Assembly: GCA_000155435.1 (NCBI GenBank)
Contig: DS990261.1
Coordinates: forward strand, 1,139,366 to 1,203,365
Length of the DNA: 64,000 nt
Source: Clostridiales bacterium 1_7_47FAA
GTDB lineage: Bacteria; Bacillota; Clostridia; Lachnospirales; Lachnospiraceae
Direction of reading: 5' to 3'
Positions 45,749 through 55,553 of the stretch are shown here, piece by piece. Under the pieces are notes generated by a model. The model saw nothing but the letters and a program-made list of their open reading frames with translations, was not told the origin of the DNA and did no database searches. Position 1 is the stretch's first letter. Every line of letters starts with the position of its first letter. The translations under genes and the position numbers were made by a program.

Positions 45749-46927
45749 TTGGATATATATGTGGTAAAACAGGGAGACAGTGTGGATTCCATTGCAAAAT
45801 CATACAATATTCCTACAGAAACATTATTATGGGACAATCAGATAGAGTACCCATACCGCCTGGCCGTTGGCCAGGCTCTTTATATTTCTGACGGTAATAC
45901 GGTGGAGGGGAGGAAACTGCTCTATACCAGCGGATATGCGTATCCGTTCATCAACGAGGAGGTCCTGGAGGAAAACCTGCCGTATCTGGATGGGCTGAAG
46001 GTATTTTCCTATGGCTTTACCCTGGAGGGGGAATTGATCCCGCCCATCAGCGATGACGCGTGGATGATAGGGCGGGCGCAGCAATGGGGGACGCGGCCCA
46101 TCCTGACACTGACACCCCTGGGGGAAGACGGGCATTTTAATAATAATCTGGTATCGGCCCTGGTGCGCAGCCACGAGCTGCAGCAGCGGATCATATGGGA
46201 ACTGGGCAGGACCATGCAGGATAAAGGCTTTGGCGGTCTGGACATCGACTTTGAGTATGTGCTGGCCGATGACAGGGAGGGGTTCGCCGCATTTGTGGGC
46301 CTGGCCACCAGGGTCATGAACCTGTTTGGGTATCCGGTCAGCGTTGCCCTGGCCCCCAAGACCTCGGCCGAGCAGAGGGGACTTTTGTATGAGGGGATTG
46401 ATTACGCCCTTTTGGGGTCGGCTGCCAACCGTGCCATGCTGATGACCTATGAGTGGGGATACAGCCAGGGCCCGCCCATGGCCGTGGCTCCCATCAACAT
46501 GGTGAGGCGGGTGGTGGATTATGCGGTCACCGCCATTCCAAGGGATAAGCTGAGCCTGGGCATACCTAACTATGGATATGACTGGGCCCTTCCCTATGAG
46601 CGGGGCGTGACCAGGGCCAAAACCATCAACAACCATGAGGCGGTGCAGCTTGCCATTGATTTCGGCGTGGATATCCGGTTTGATGAGACTGCCATGTCAC
46701 CCTACTTCCGGTACTGGCAGTATGGAGTCCAGCATGAGGTGTGGTTTGAGGATGTGAGGAGCATCAAGGCCAAGTTCGACCTTATCAGGGAATATGGGCT
46801 GTCAGGGGCCGGATACTGGCAGCTGATGAGCCTTTTCAGGGCCAACTGGCTGATGCTGAACGAGATGTTCTACATTGAAAGGGAGTGGCCTGTGATGGAA
46901 CGGCTGGATGGGGCAGATGGAACGTAA
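45749..46927 (+). CDS. LysM-GH18 glycosidase (YaaH/SleL-like spore cortex hydrolase)
   Basis: 392 residues. One N-terminal LysM domain (about 3-46, IYVVKQGDSVDSIAKSYNIP) precedes a family 18 glycosidase domain whose catalytic motif FGGLDIDFEYV holds Glu169. No signal peptide, as in YaaH/SleL spore-associated N-acetylglucosaminidases, which usually carry two LysM units. It probably acts on spore cortex peptidoglycan during sporulation or germination. The start appears to be TTG at 45749 behind caggag; no nearby ATG fits. The substrate-binding stretch MLMTYEWGYSQGPP is intact. Confidence 0.85.
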   Translation: MDIYVVKQGDSVDSIAKSYNIPTETLLWDNQIEYPYRLAVGQALYISDGNTVEGRKLLYTSGYAYPFINEEVLEENLPYLDGLKVFSYGFTLEGELIPPISDDAWMIGRAQQWGTRPILTLTPLGEDGHFNNNLVSALVRSHELQQRIIWELGRTMQDKGFGGLDIDFEYVLADDREGFAAFVGLATRVMNLFGYPVSVALAPKTSAEQRGLLYEGIDYALLGSAANRAMLMTYEWGYSQGPPMAVAPINMVRRVVDYAVTAIPRDKLSLGIPNYGYDWALPYERGVTRAKTINNHEAVQLAIDFGVDIRFDETAMSPYFRYWQYGVQHEVWFEDVRSIKAKFDLIREYGLSGAGYWQLMSLFRANWLMLNEMFYIEREWPVMERLDGADGT

Positions 46928-47042
46928 GGATATTGCGGCAGATATGGGAGGTGGGGAAACCGCATTGTCTTGCTGAATCCTTTCATTGTGGTATAATAGA
47001 CCAATACAGATTGATAGGATGGATGACACGGCAGGAGGGCAT

Positions 47043-47822
47043 ATGGGAATGAAGATTGACGCGGCAAAGGTGATGGAACTGGTAAGGACGGTCAAACCAC
47101 TGTTCCTGGACCATGAGCAGGCAGCCAGGATTGAGGTAAAAGGTCTGGCTGATTTTGTGACCCAGGTGGATTTTAAGGTGCAGGAGATGATTCAGGACGG
47201 GCTTATGCAGCTGTATCCGGATATCCAGTTCATGGGCGAGGAAAAGGATAACAGCGACATTGATTTTACCGGGCCAGTGTGGATCCTGGACCCTGTGGAC
47301 GGAACCACCAACCTGATACATGACTACAGGAACAGCGCATTATCCCTTGCGTTTTGTGACAACCGGCAGCTGGAACTGGGAATCATTTACCAGCCCTATA
47401 CCGATGAGATGTTCCATGCCGTCCGGGGAGGCGGGGCGTGGCTTAACGGCAGGCCCATCCATGTGAGCCGGGTGGATACCATGGAGCGGAGCCTGATAGC
47501 CATTGGCACAAGCCCTTATGACCATGGGCTGGCGGACAGGAATTTCAGGGATTTCAAAGAGGTGTTCCTGCGCTGCTCCGATATCAGGAGGAATGGCTCC
47601 GCGGCCCTTGAACTTGCCCATGTGGCCTGCGGCCGTACGGATGCATATTTTGAGCAGGTGCTACGGCCCTGGGATTTTGCGGCGGGAATGCTGCTGGTGC
47701 AGGAGGCAGGGGGAACCGTGACGGATTATGATGGGGAACCGCTGGATGTTTCAACGCCGTGCCAGGTGGCGGCGGCCAATGGCCTGATTGGGGAGGAACT
47801 GCTTGCAATCCTGGGGAAGTGA
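47043..47822 (+). CDS. Inositol monophosphatase family protein
   Basis: 259-residue Mg-dependent phosphatase of the IMPase/SuhB/CysQ superfamily. The metal-binding motifs are MGEEKDN, WILDPVDGTTNL and LRPWDFAAGMLLVQEAGG. It may dephosphorylate inositol phosphate, fructose bisphosphate, 3'-phosphoadenosine phosphate or histidinol phosphate; sequence and context do not decide. The ATG at 47043 follows gcaggagggc, and MKIDAAKV from 47049 is possible. A degenerate tandem repeat and a bidirectional terminator follow. Confidence 0.88.
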   Translation: MGMKIDAAKVMELVRTVKPLFLDHEQAARIEVKGLADFVTQVDFKVQEMIQDGLMQLYPDIQFMGEEKDNSDIDFTGPVWILDPVDGTTNLIHDYRNSALSLAFCDNRQLELGIIYQPYTDEMFHAVRGGGAWLNGRPIHVSRVDTMERSLIAIGTSPYDHGLADRNFRDFKEVFLRCSDIRRNGSAALELAHVACGRTDAYFEQVLRPWDFAAGMLLVQEAGGTVTDYDGEPLDVSTPCQVAAANGLIGEELLAILGK

Positions 47823-47827
47823 TAGGA

Positions 47828-47876
47828 CAGACGATAAGATGATAAGAGAATAGGATGAAAAGAGAATAAGATGATA
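47828..47876. repeat. A-rich degenerate tandem repeat after the phosphatase gene
   Basis: The words gataagat, gataagagaatagg, gaaaagagaataag and gatgata follow each other; units are about 16-19 bases and imperfect. Confidence 0.5.
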
Positions 47877-47884
47877 TAATCAGA

Positions 47885-47916
47885 AGACATGCCAGGCTTA
47901 CTTCCAGGGCATGTCT
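47885..47916. terminator. Bidirectional terminator, phosphatase / luxR-type gene
   Basis: AGACATGCC (47885-47893) pairs with GGCATGTCT (47908-47916) across a 14-base loop. The stem overlaps the last codons of the minus-strand regulator and is followed by TTCTGAT on the plus strand. Confidence 0.6.
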
Positions 47917-49028
47917 TTCTGATATTCAAAATAAACCCTCAGGAGCTGGCTGCGCTTGGTCACATTTACCTTCTGGAAAATGTTGTGCACATGGGTCTTG
48001 ACCGTACCGATGGAGATGAACAGCGCGTCGCTGATTTCCTGGTTGTTTTTATCCGTGAGAAGAATCCTCAGGATATCCTGCTCCCGGGAGGTGAGCTGGT
48101 AGTGGCTGGCAAAATGAAGGAATACGGTGTTGCTGTCCGGCCCATCCGGCTGGATTTGCCCCTTGCTGTCAGCCTGTCCCTGCGTTCTGCCATCCGGGAG
48201 GGTGGAGGTGGGCGTCCCGTCCTTCGTCATCACCTGCGTCCCATCCTCCGTCATCACCTGCGCCCCGTCATCCATCATGGCTGTCCTCCCGGTATCCGCT
48301 GCGGGAGCCGTGCTTCCGGCCATGTCCGGGGCCTGGATTTTAATGAGCGGACCCTGCAGCTGCCGGGTCAGGTATGCAAGGGCATACACTGAATACAGGA
48401 TGCTCATCATGTCCTCAGAGAGGCTGCGGTTGTTGATTTTGACCATGATATCCGAGTAGACGTCAAAGGAAAAGATGACGATGGTGTCTTCAGCCAGTAT
48501 CAGTAGGGAAAAAACAGCGGTGATCCAGAGCAGGCTTTTATAGGCATGCATTTCCCTGTCCAGCTCCCCGGGATGCATTTTCAGGTACAGCAGTCCGGAA
48601 ACGCTCAGATACAAGGTAAAGAGCTGGGCCGGAAGATAGTAGAGCCATACCTTGAACGCGCCGTATCCCGCGGTGGGGATGAACAGGAGGCTGAGTCCTA
48701 AAAGCACCAGCGCGGCTGTATCCCGGTTCTTTGGGCGCCGGGAAAGCACCTGATGCTGGATGGAAACCAGGCAGAAGGAGGTTACCAGGAAAATCAGTGT
48801 CTTAAAGGCAGGCGCGCTCATGAACTGCAGGTCATAGCGGACAGAGAACCCGTCTAAGAATTCAGTCATGTAGATAATGATGTTGTCAAATATATAAAAA
48901 AGGAAGAGAACGGCGGTTGCGGCAGTCAACGGCCTTTTTTTGTGCCTGTAATTAATGATGCAGAAGGTAAGAACCACTGTATAAAGAACGATAAGGAAAA
49001 TGTTGTAAATGAAAATCAGTATATCCAT
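47898..49028 (-). CDS. Membrane-bound LuxR-type regulator, AguR-like
   Basis: 376 residues. About seven N-terminal membrane helices (residues 1-215) join a charged, repetitive linker (MTEDGTQ, MTKDGTP units, about 245-300) to a LuxR helix-turn-helix (LTSREQDILRILLTDKNNQEISDALFISIGTVKTHVHNIFQK). AguR of Lactococcus and Streptococcus mutans, known to be a membrane-embedded LuxR-type activator of the agmatine operon, has this build. Divergent placement beside ptcA-aguD-aguA-arcC fits that role. The ATG at 49028 follows agaggagg; an upstream ATG at 49046 is less likely. Activation by agmatine is inferred. Confidence 0.8.
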   Translation of the reverse strand: MDILIFIYNIFLIVLYTVVLTFCIINYRHKKRPLTAATAVLFLFYIFDNIIIYMTEFLDGFSVRYDLQFMSAPAFKTLIFLVTSFCLVSIQHQVLSRRPKNRDTAALVLLGLSLLFIPTAGYGAFKVWLYYLPAQLFTLYLSVSGLLYLKMHPGELDREMHAYKSLLWITAVFSLLILAEDTIVIFSFDVYSDIMVKINNRSLSEDMMSILYSVYALAYLTRQLQGPLIKIQAPDMAGSTAPAADTGRTAMMDDGAQVMTEDGTQVMTKDGTPTSTLPDGRTQGQADSKGQIQPDGPDSNTVFLHFASHYQLTSREQDILRILLTDKNNQEISDALFISIGTVKTHVHNIFQKVNVTKRSQLLRVYFEYQKDMPWK

Positions 49029-49349
49029 GAAATCCTCCTCTGACATGCTGCTGTATCCGGCAGTTAAAATATATCAAAAAACAGAGGATTTAGCAAATTG
49101 TTTCTTTGGATGAATTGAAAGAAAGTTGTGCATTATGCATAAAAAGTTTAGGAAAGTTTAGTTGGTTTATGATGAAAGTATGAATAAAATCATCCTTTTT
49201 CATGAGGGAAAAGGAAGGGGTCATATATCTGCGAATCCATCCCGGGGATGATTTTAAACCCTGTCCCAGGGCGCTATGATGATATCACAAGGCGCCGGAC
49301 ACAAGAAGCCTTAGGACGCACCTGTTTGTGATTCATAAATACGCTTATG

Positions 49350-49379
49350 ATCCATAACAGGATTCGCATCCATAACAGG
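49350..49379 (+). promoter_or_regulatory. Direct repeat in the aguR-ptcA intergenic region
   Basis: ATCCATAACAGG occurs at 49350-49361 and again at 49368-49379, 18 bases centre to centre, preceded by the related ATTCATAAAT. It lies about 55 bases before ptcA and is the best candidate for the regulator's binding site. The rest of the 400-base gap (49029-49433) shows only AT-rich sequence and an imperfect GGCGC-type stem near 49270-49295. Confidence 0.5.
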
Positions 49380-49433
49380 CTTCACCTCCGGACGTAGGAA
49401 AAACAAAAAACATATTATTAGGAGGAAATGAAC

Positions 49434-50450
49434 ATGTCAGTAAAGGATTTCATCGACACAAACGAATTTACCAAGGAGGAGCTGATGGACATCATCAATC
49501 TTTCATTAAAGATTAAGAGGTGCATCAAGGCCGGTTACTATCCACAATTATTAAAGAACAGATCCCTGGGCATGATTTTCCAGCAGTCATCCACCAGGAC
49601 AAGGGTTTCCTTTGAGACAGCCATGGAGCAGTTAGGCGGCCATGCGCAGTACCTGGCGCCGGGACAGATCCAGTTAGGAGGACACGAGACAATCGAAGAC
49701 ACAAGCGCTGTGCTGTCCCGTCTGGTAGATATCCTCATGGCACGTGTGGACCGCCATAAGAGTGTGGCAGACCTGGCTAAGAACGCAACCATCCCGGTTA
49801 TCAACGGCATGTCTGATTATAACCACCCGACCCAGGAAATGGGCGATCTGTGCACCATGATTGAGCATTTACCGGCAGGTAAGAAATTAGAGGATTGCAA
49901 GGTAGTATTCGTAGGCGATGCCACCCAGGTATGCGCTTCCTTAATGTTCATCACCACCAAGATGGGAATGAATTTTGTACACTTTGGACCGGAAGGCTAT
50001 CAGTTAAATGAAAACCACAGGGCAATCGCAGAGGCAAACTGCAAGGTGAGCGGCGGTACCTTCCTGGTTACGGATAATGAAGATGAAGCCCTTAAGGATG
50101 CGGATTTCGTGTACACAGATGTATGGTACGGCCTGTATGACGCAGAGCTTTCCGAGGAAGAGAGGATGGCTATCTTCTATCCTAAATACCAGGTGACCCC
50201 TGCCATGATGGCCAAGGCCGCGCCCCATGTGAAATTCATGCACTGTCTGCCTGCCTCCAGAGGGGAAGAGGTTGTGGATGAAGTAATCGACGCAGGTTAT
50301 TCCATTGTGTTTGACGAGGCTGAGAACCGCCTGACCGCCATGAGGGGACTGCTTGTATACTTCCTGGGACAGGCTGAGAAAAAAGCGGACGAAGAGGAAA
50401 AAGCAAAGGCAAAGGCTGACCTGGAAGTATTCTTAAAAAAGGCGCTGTAA
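49434..50450 (+). CDS. ptcA: Putrescine carbamoyltransferase
   Basis: Phosphorolyses N-carbamoylputrescine to putrescine and carbamoyl phosphate. The 338 residues show the carbamoyl-phosphate motif [20 protein letters not shown] (about 51-70), [21 protein letters not shown] and [11 protein letters not shown]. The pattern is that of Enterococcus faecalis putrescine carbamoyltransferase rather than ornithine carbamoyltransferase, including the charged C-terminal helix. The ATG at 49434 is 9 bases behind aggagg; an ATG at 49428 is also in frame. First gene of the agmatine operon. Confidence 0.93.
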   Translation: MSVKDFIDTNEFTKEELMDIINLSLKIKRCIKAGYYPQLLKNRSLGMIFQQSSTRTRVSFETAMEQLGGHAQYLAPGQIQLGGHETIEDTSAVLSRLVDILMARVDRHKSVADLAKNATIPVINGMSDYNHPTQEMGDLCTMIEHLPAGKKLEDCKVVFVGDATQVCASLMFITTKMGMNFVHFGPEGYQLNENHRAIAEANCKVSGGTFLVTDNEDEALKDADFVYTDVWYGLYDAELSEEERMAIFYPKYQVTPAMMAKAAPHVKFMHCLPASRGEEVVDEVIDAGYSIVFDEAENRLTAMRGLLVYFLGQAEKKADEEEKAKAKADLEVFLKKAL

Positions 50451-50476
50451 TTTAGCATGAAAAGGGGGCAAGACAC

Positions 50477-51883
50477 ATGGCTGAAACACACGGAAAGAAA
50501 AAATTTAAATTGACAGATGCAATCCTGTCCGTTATCTGCGTCGTATTCGTGGCAGAGGCAGCGGCGCCGGTGGCTGCAATCGGAAACTCCCAGTATTTCT
50601 GGTGGATTTTCCTCATGCTTACCTTCCTGCTGCCCTATGGGCTGATTGCCTCGGAGCTGGGCACCACCTATGATGGGGAAGGCGGCCTGTATGACTGGGT
50701 GAGAAAGGCCTTTGGCGCCAAATGGGGAACCCGGGTTTCCTGGTATTACTGGATTAACTTCCCGTTGTGGATGGCATCCCTGGCAGTTATGTGCCCGGAA
50801 ATGCTCAGTATCATCATCGGACATCCCATTGGGGTTATTCCCTCATTAATCATTGAACTGGCATTTATCTGGGCGATTGTGGCTATCAGCTTTTTCCCTG
50901 TGTGCGACAGCGTGTGGATCCTCAACGGCGCTGCCCTGATTAAGGTGCTGCTGGCTGTGATTGTAGGCGGACTTGGCATATACGGGGCAGTGACCCATGG
51001 GGTGGCCAACGAGTACACGGCGGCCTCCCTGATGCCCAGCTTTGACGCGAAAAGCCTGTCCTTCATATCCGTCATCCTGTTTAATTTCCTGGGGTTCGAG
51101 GTGGTGTGTACCTTTGCAAACGATATGGAGAATCCCAAAAAACAGATTCCCCAGGCCATTGTTTCTGGCGGCCTTGTGATTGCGGCAATCTACATATTCT
51201 CTGCCTTTGGGATTGGCGTGGCCATCCCTACCGCTGAGGTCAGCACCAGCAGCGGCCTTATTGATAGCCTTCAGCTGCTGACCGGTAAGACCGGCGGGCT
51301 TTTCATCTCCATCATGGCAGTCATGTTCGTGCTCACGCTGTTCGGCAATATGATTTCCTGGTCCCTGGGCGTGAACAATGTGGCCAGCTATGCGGCTGAA
51401 CAGGGTGATATGCCGAAGGTATTTGCCAGAAAGAGCGTTAAGAACGGTATGCCGGTGGGGGCTGCCGTGATGAACGGCATTGTGGCCAGCGTGGTCGTGG
51501 TCATTGCGCCCATCCTGCCCAACCAGGATCTGTTCTGGAGCTTCTTTGCACTGAACCTTGTAATGTTCCTGCTGGCATACCTGCCCGTATTCCCGGCGTT
51601 CCTGAAGCTGCGGGCCATTGACCCGGAAACGGAGCGGCCCTTTAAGGTGGGGGGAAGCAGGGCATTCTTAAAGGTGCTGGCAGCCCTTCCCATGATCATG
51701 ATAGTCATATCCCTGGTATTCATTGCAGTGCCCATGAGCTTTGACGCCCAGACATTAAATGAAGTGCTGCCCATTACCATTGGATCCGTCGTGTTCATCG
51801 GCGTAGGGGAAATGCTGGCAGCCAAAAAGGGGAAAGGACTCAGGCCCGGCGGGGCTGCCATGGAAAAGGCGGCGCAGCTGTAA
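50477..51883 (+). CDS. aguD: Agmatine/putrescine antiporter (APC family)
   Basis: 468-residue amino acid-polyamine-organocation transporter with about 12 helices. It begins KKKFKLTDAILSVICVVFVAEAAAPVAAIGNSQ, closely matching enterococcal AguD, followed by EGGLYDWVRKAFGAKWGTRVSWYYWINFPLW (described here in parts). It would exchange external agmatine for internal putrescine, which keeps the pathway electrogenically favourable. It lies between ptcA and aguA. Ribosome site aaggggg. Confidence 0.9.
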   Translation: MAETHGKKKFKLTDAILSVICVVFVAEAAAPVAAIGNSQYFWWIFLMLTFLLPYGLIASELGTTYDGEGGLYDWVRKAFGAKWGTRVSWYYWINFPLWMASLAVMCPEMLSIIIGHPIGVIPSLIIELAFIWAIVAISFFPVCDSVWILNGAALIKVLLAVIVGGLGIYGAVTHGVANEYTAASLMPSFDAKSLSFISVILFNFLGFEVVCTFANDMENPKKQIPQAIVSGGLVIAAIYIFSAFGIGVAIPTAEVSTSSGLIDSLQLLTGKTGGLFISIMAVMFVLTLFGNMISWSLGVNNVASYAAEQGDMPKVFARKSVKNGMPVGAAVMNGIVASVVVVIAPILPNQDLFWSFFALNLVMFLLAYLPVFPAFLKLRAIDPETERPFKVGGSRAFLKVLAALPMIMIVISLVFIAVPMSFDAQTLNEVLPITIGSVVFIGVGEMLAAKKGKGLRPGGAAMEKAAQL

Positions 51884-51938
51884 GAAAACGTGAAATAAGG
51901 CATAAAAATAAAAACAAAATGAGAGGAAGGTATTTTAC

Positions 51939-53030
51939 ATGAAAACATATACAACTACCCCAAAACAGGACGGTTTCAGGATGCCGGGAGAATTTGAGCC
52001 GCATGAGGGCTGCTGGATTATCTGGCCCGAACGCCCGGATAACTGGAGACTGGGCGCCAAACCGGCCCAGAAGGTGTTTGTGGAGGTGGCAAAGGCCATC
52101 AGCCAGTTTGAGCCGGTGACCGTGTGCGTAAGCAATGCCCAGTATGACAATGCCAGGTCCCAGCTTCCTGAGGATGTGCGTGTGGTGGAAATGTCCACCG
52201 ACGACTCCTGGATCCGCGACTGCGGCCCCACCTTTGTGACCAACGGGTCTGAGGTCAGGGGCGTGGACTGGTCCTTTAACGCCTGGGGCGGACTGGTGGA
52301 CGGACTGTATTTCCCATGGGATAAGGACGACCATGTGGCCAGGAAGGTCTGCGACATTGAGCGCAAGGACAGATACCGTCTGGATGACTTTATCCTGGAA
52401 GGCGGCTCCATCCATGTGGACGGGGAAGGGACCCTGATTGTCACCGGGGAGTGCCTTTTAAGCGAGGGCAGGAACTCCCATCTCACAAAGGAAGAAATCG
52501 AACATGTGCTGAAGGAGTACCTGAATCTGGAGAAAATCATCTGGATTCCATATGGCATTTACAATGACGAGACAAACGGACATGTGGACAATATCATCCA
52601 CTACATTGCCCCGGGCGAGGTCATCCTTGCATGGACCGATGACAAGGAAGACCCTCAGTATGATATCTGCCAGAAAGCATACGCGGTGCTCAGCTCTGAG
52701 ACGGATGCAAAGGGACGCAGTCTTAAAATCCACAAGCTGATGCTTCCCAAGAACATCCTCATCACAAAGGAAGAGAGCGAGGGCGTGGACGCTGTGGACG
52801 GGACGCTTCCGCGTATGGAGGGCGACAGGCTGGCTGCTTCCTATGCAAACTTCTATATCGCCAACGGCGGCGTGGTATTCCCCATGTTCGGTGACGAGAA
52901 CGACGAGAAGGCCAGAAAGACGCTGGAAGAATGTTTCCCGGGCCGCAAGGTAGTCGGGCTTTACGCCAGGGAAATCCTGTTGGGCGGCGGCAACATCCAC
53001 TGTATTACACAGCAGCAGCCTAAGGCATGA
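51939..53030 (+). CDS. aguA: Agmatine deiminase
   Basis: Hydrolyses agmatine to N-carbamoylputrescine and ammonia. 363 residues in the guanidino-group-modifying fold, with [32 protein letters not shown] (catalytic His) and the nucleophile Cys355 in [11 protein letters not shown]. All catalytic residues are present and length is standard. Ribosome site gagaggaagg. The product feeds PtcA; the carbamoyl phosphate made there is used by ArcC downstream. Confidence 0.95.
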   Translation: MKTYTTTPKQDGFRMPGEFEPHEGCWIIWPERPDNWRLGAKPAQKVFVEVAKAISQFEPVTVCVSNAQYDNARSQLPEDVRVVEMSTDDSWIRDCGPTFVTNGSEVRGVDWSFNAWGGLVDGLYFPWDKDDHVARKVCDIERKDRYRLDDFILEGGSIHVDGEGTLIVTGECLLSEGRNSHLTKEEIEHVLKEYLNLEKIIWIPYGIYNDETNGHVDNIIHYIAPGEVILAWTDDKEDPQYDICQKAYAVLSSETDAKGRSLKIHKLMLPKNILITKEESEGVDAVDGTLPRMEGDRLAASYANFYIANGGVVFPMFGDENDEKARKTLEECFPGRKVVGLYAREILLGGGNIHCITQQQPKA

Positions 53031-53082
53031 GCCATTGCGCACAGAGGATAGGGATGCCGGACTGGACGTAAGGACAGGTAAG

Positions 53083-53177
53083 GATAGCGGACAGGCAGAG
53101 ATGGCGGACAGGAAAGGATGGCTGACAGAAAAGGATGGCTGACAGAAAAGAATAGCTGACAGAAAAGAATAGCTGAC
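53083..53177. repeat. 17-bp tandem repeat between aguA and arcC
   Basis: Units of the form GGATGGCTGACAGAAAA recur about five or six times, most regular at 53117-53177 and increasingly degenerate upstream to about 53060. They fill nearly the whole gap between the two genes and end just before the arcC ribosome site. Confidence 0.8.
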
Positions 53178-53197
53178 AAAAAGGGAGAGGGTACATT

Positions 53198-54139
53198 ATG
53201 TCAAGAATCGTAATAGCCCTGGGCGGCAATGCCCTGGGCAATACGCCGAAGGAGCAGCAGGAGCGCATTGACAATGCGGCTCCGGCCCTTATCGGCCTCA
53301 TAAAACAGGGCCATGAAATCATCATCAGCCATGGCAACGGCCCCCAGGTGGGGATGATACGCCAGGCATTTGACACGGCCAGCGCGGTGGATGGGAAGGT
53401 TCCGGCCTTTGACCTGCCGGAGTGCACGGCCATGAGCCAGGGCTACATCGGATTCCACCTGCAGAAAGGGATTAAGAAGGAACTGCGAAGGGAAGGCATG
53501 CCGTGGCATGTGGCGACCGTGGTGACACAGATCGTGGTGGACAGGGAGGATCCTGCCTTCTTAAATCCAACCAAGCCAATTGGCAGTTTTTATTCAAAAG
53601 AAGAGGCTTTCAAGATGATGGAGGAAAATCCGGGCCTTTGCATGAAAGAGGATGCAGGCAGGGGATACCGGCAGATGGTGGCGTCCCCAAGGCCCATGGA
53701 TATCGCGGAAAGGGATTCCATCTTAAACCTCCTGGACCATGAGTTCATTGTCATTGCCTGCGGCGGAGGCGGGATTCCTGTGATCCTTAATGAGAACGGG
53801 GATTATGAAAGCGTGCCTGCCGTCATTGACAAGGACTTTGCGTCTGCCAAGCTGGCGGAACTGGTGGATGCGGATTACCTGTTCATCCTCACGGCGGTAG
53901 ACCGTGTGGCGGTCAATTACGGGAAACCCGGCCAGCGGGAACTGAAGGAAATCACGGTGGAGGAAGCTCAGGGATTATGCAGCCAGGGCCACTTTGCACC
54001 GGGCAGCATGCTTCCCAAGGTGGAGGCTGCCATGGAATTTGCACGCAGCAAAAAGGGCAGGAATGCGGTCATCGCATCCTTGGAAAAGGCACCGCTGGCC
54101 ATGATTGGGGAGAGCGGCACCAGGATAGCCCTTGGATGA
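53198..54139 (+). CDS. arcC: Carbamate kinase
   Basis: Makes ATP from carbamoyl phosphate and ADP, the energy-yielding end of agmatine fermentation. 313 residues with IVIALGGNALGNTPKEQQ, ISHGNGPQVGMI, VACGGGGIPV-type loop (here IACGGGGIPVI), VIDKDFASAKLAELVDAD and HFAPGSMLPKVEAA. Complete and standard in length. Preceded by a 17-bp tandem repeat array that separates it from aguA; ribosome site gggagaggg. Confidence 0.95.
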   Translation: MSRIVIALGGNALGNTPKEQQERIDNAAPALIGLIKQGHEIIISHGNGPQVGMIRQAFDTASAVDGKVPAFDLPECTAMSQGYIGFHLQKGIKKELRREGMPWHVATVVTQIVVDREDPAFLNPTKPIGSFYSKEEAFKMMEENPGLCMKEDAGRGYRQMVASPRPMDIAERDSILNLLDHEFIVIACGGGGIPVILNENGDYESVPAVIDKDFASAKLAELVDADYLFILTAVDRVAVNYGKPGQRELKEITVEEAQGLCSQGHFAPGSMLPKVEAAMEFARSKKGRNAVIASLEKAPLAMIGESGTRIALG

Positions 54140-54242
54140 TCAGATGGAGGATTTAGTGCTCAGATAAAGGCAGCCCTATATAGGGACAGCCCCATGGGAG
54201 ATGTGGGTAATCATATCGCAGCTGGGCTGTAAGGAAATCTGC

Positions 54243-54272
54243 TTGCCATGAACCACTGACTTATAGTATAAT
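54243..54272 (+). promoter_or_regulatory. Promoter of ddh
   Basis: TTGCCA (54243-54248), 18 bases, exact TATAAT (54267-54272), 39 bases before the ATG. Confidence 0.65.
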
Positions 54273-54310
54273 TTACAAAAATCAAATCCAATACAAAGGA
54301 GTGTTCTTAC

Positions 54311-55297
54311 ATGGCAATCAGAGTTGGAATTTTAGGATATGGTAATCTGGGAAGGGGTGTGGAATGCGCGGTTAAACACAATCCGGACATGGAACTGGCG
54401 GCTGTTTTTACAAGAAGGGATCCGCGCAGCCTGACCATCCTGACGGAGGGGGCAAAGGTTTTATCCGTGGATGATGCGCCTTCCATGAAGGATGATATCG
54501 ATGTGATGATTCTCTGCGGAGGCAGCGCCACGGACCTTCCGGGACAGACGCCGGACATGGCAAGGTATTTTAACGTCATTGACAGCTTTGACACCCATGC
54601 CAACATCCCACAGCACTACGACGCGGTTGACAAGGCTGCAAAGGAGGGCGGACATGTGGGAATCATTTCCGTGGGCTGGGATCCTGGCATGTTCTCCCTG
54701 AACCGCCTGTATGCCAACGCCATCCTGCCGGGCGGGAAGGATTATACCTTCTGGGGCAAGGGCGTGAGCCAGGGGCATTCGGATGCCATCCGCCGGATTG
54801 AAGGGGTAAAGGACGCCAGGCAGTACACCATACCGGTGGAGGACGCCCTTCAGGCAGTGAGAAGCGGGGCCGGGCCGGACCTTACCACCAGGCAGAAGCA
54901 TACCAGGGAATGCTTTGTGGTGGCAGAAGAGGGCGCTGATAAAAAGGCCATTGAAGAGGCAATCGTGACCATGCCCAATTATTTTGCCGACTATGACACA
55001 ACCGTCCATTTCATATCGGAAGAAGAGCTGATGCGAGACCATGCCGGGATTCCCCATGGCGGATTTGTCATCCGCACGGGAAGGACGGGCTGGGAGGATG
55101 AACACAGCCATGTGGTTGAGTACAGCCTGAAGCTGGATTCCAATCCGGAGTTCACCGCATCCGTCATAACCGCATATGCCAGGGCCGCGTACAGGCTGAG
55201 CCGTGAAGGGCAGACTGGCTGCAGGACCGTATTCGACATTGCGCCTGCATATCTTAGCGCCCAGGACGGGGCTGAACTGAGGAAACATCTGCTGTAA
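54311..55297 (+). CDS. ddh: Meso-diaminopimelate dehydrogenase
   Basis: NADPH-dependent reductive amination of tetrahydrodipicolinate to meso-diaminopimelate, a one-step branch of lysine and peptidoglycan synthesis. 328 residues with the Rossmann motif GILGYGNLGRGVE (6-18), FTRRDP, SFDTHANIPQHYDAVD and SVGWDPGMFSLNRLYANA. It is complete. Transcribed alone from its own promoter. Ribosome site aaaggag. Confidence 0.93.
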   Translation: MAIRVGILGYGNLGRGVECAVKHNPDMELAAVFTRRDPRSLTILTEGAKVLSVDDAPSMKDDIDVMILCGGSATDLPGQTPDMARYFNVIDSFDTHANIPQHYDAVDKAAKEGGHVGIISVGWDPGMFSLNRLYANAILPGGKDYTFWGKGVSQGHSDAIRRIEGVKDARQYTIPVEDALQAVRSGAGPDLTTRQKHTRECFVVAEEGADKKAIEEAIVTMPNYFADYDTTVHFISEEELMRDHAGIPHGGFVIRTGRTGWEDEHSHVVEYSLKLDSNPEFTASVITAYARAAYRLSREGQTGCRTVFDIAPAYLSAQDGAELRKHLL

Positions 55298-55423
55298 ATG
55301 CAGACAGGACTTTATCATGCACCAATCCCTCCCATTCCTCATACCATAATACAAACGGATATGGGGATTGGATGACATCCATTCCCGCCATCCGTATCTA
55401 TTGCACTGCATATATTGCTACAG

Positions 55424-55553
55424 TACAATCTGATCAGGCCTTAAAGTGGATGGAACGGAACATCCATGGAGGAGCCGGGCCGCTTTAGCGGCAGCAGGTA
55501 GGAAACACCTGCGGGACAGTCGTTTACTCGTATTGTCCCGCAGGTGTTTTTTT
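55424..55553 (+). ncRNA. NiCo (czcD-motif) riboswitch with expression-platform terminator
   Basis: The order of conserved blocks fits the NiCo aptamer: CTGATCAGG, a variable stem (GGATG...CATCC), GGAGCCGGGCCGC, a short TTTA loop, GCGGCAGCAGG, a CAGGT/ACCTG stem and GGGACAG (to 55520). An intrinsic terminator overlaps the last stem (55505-55517 with 55535-55547, then TTTTTTT), so metal binding should prevent termination. The next gene is a cation efflux transporter, the standard target. Confidence 0.88.

Noticed and set aside
49047-49420. Riboswitch upstream of ptcA
   Set aside because: Only scattered weak stems and no recognisable aptamer or terminator; protein regulation is the simpler reading.
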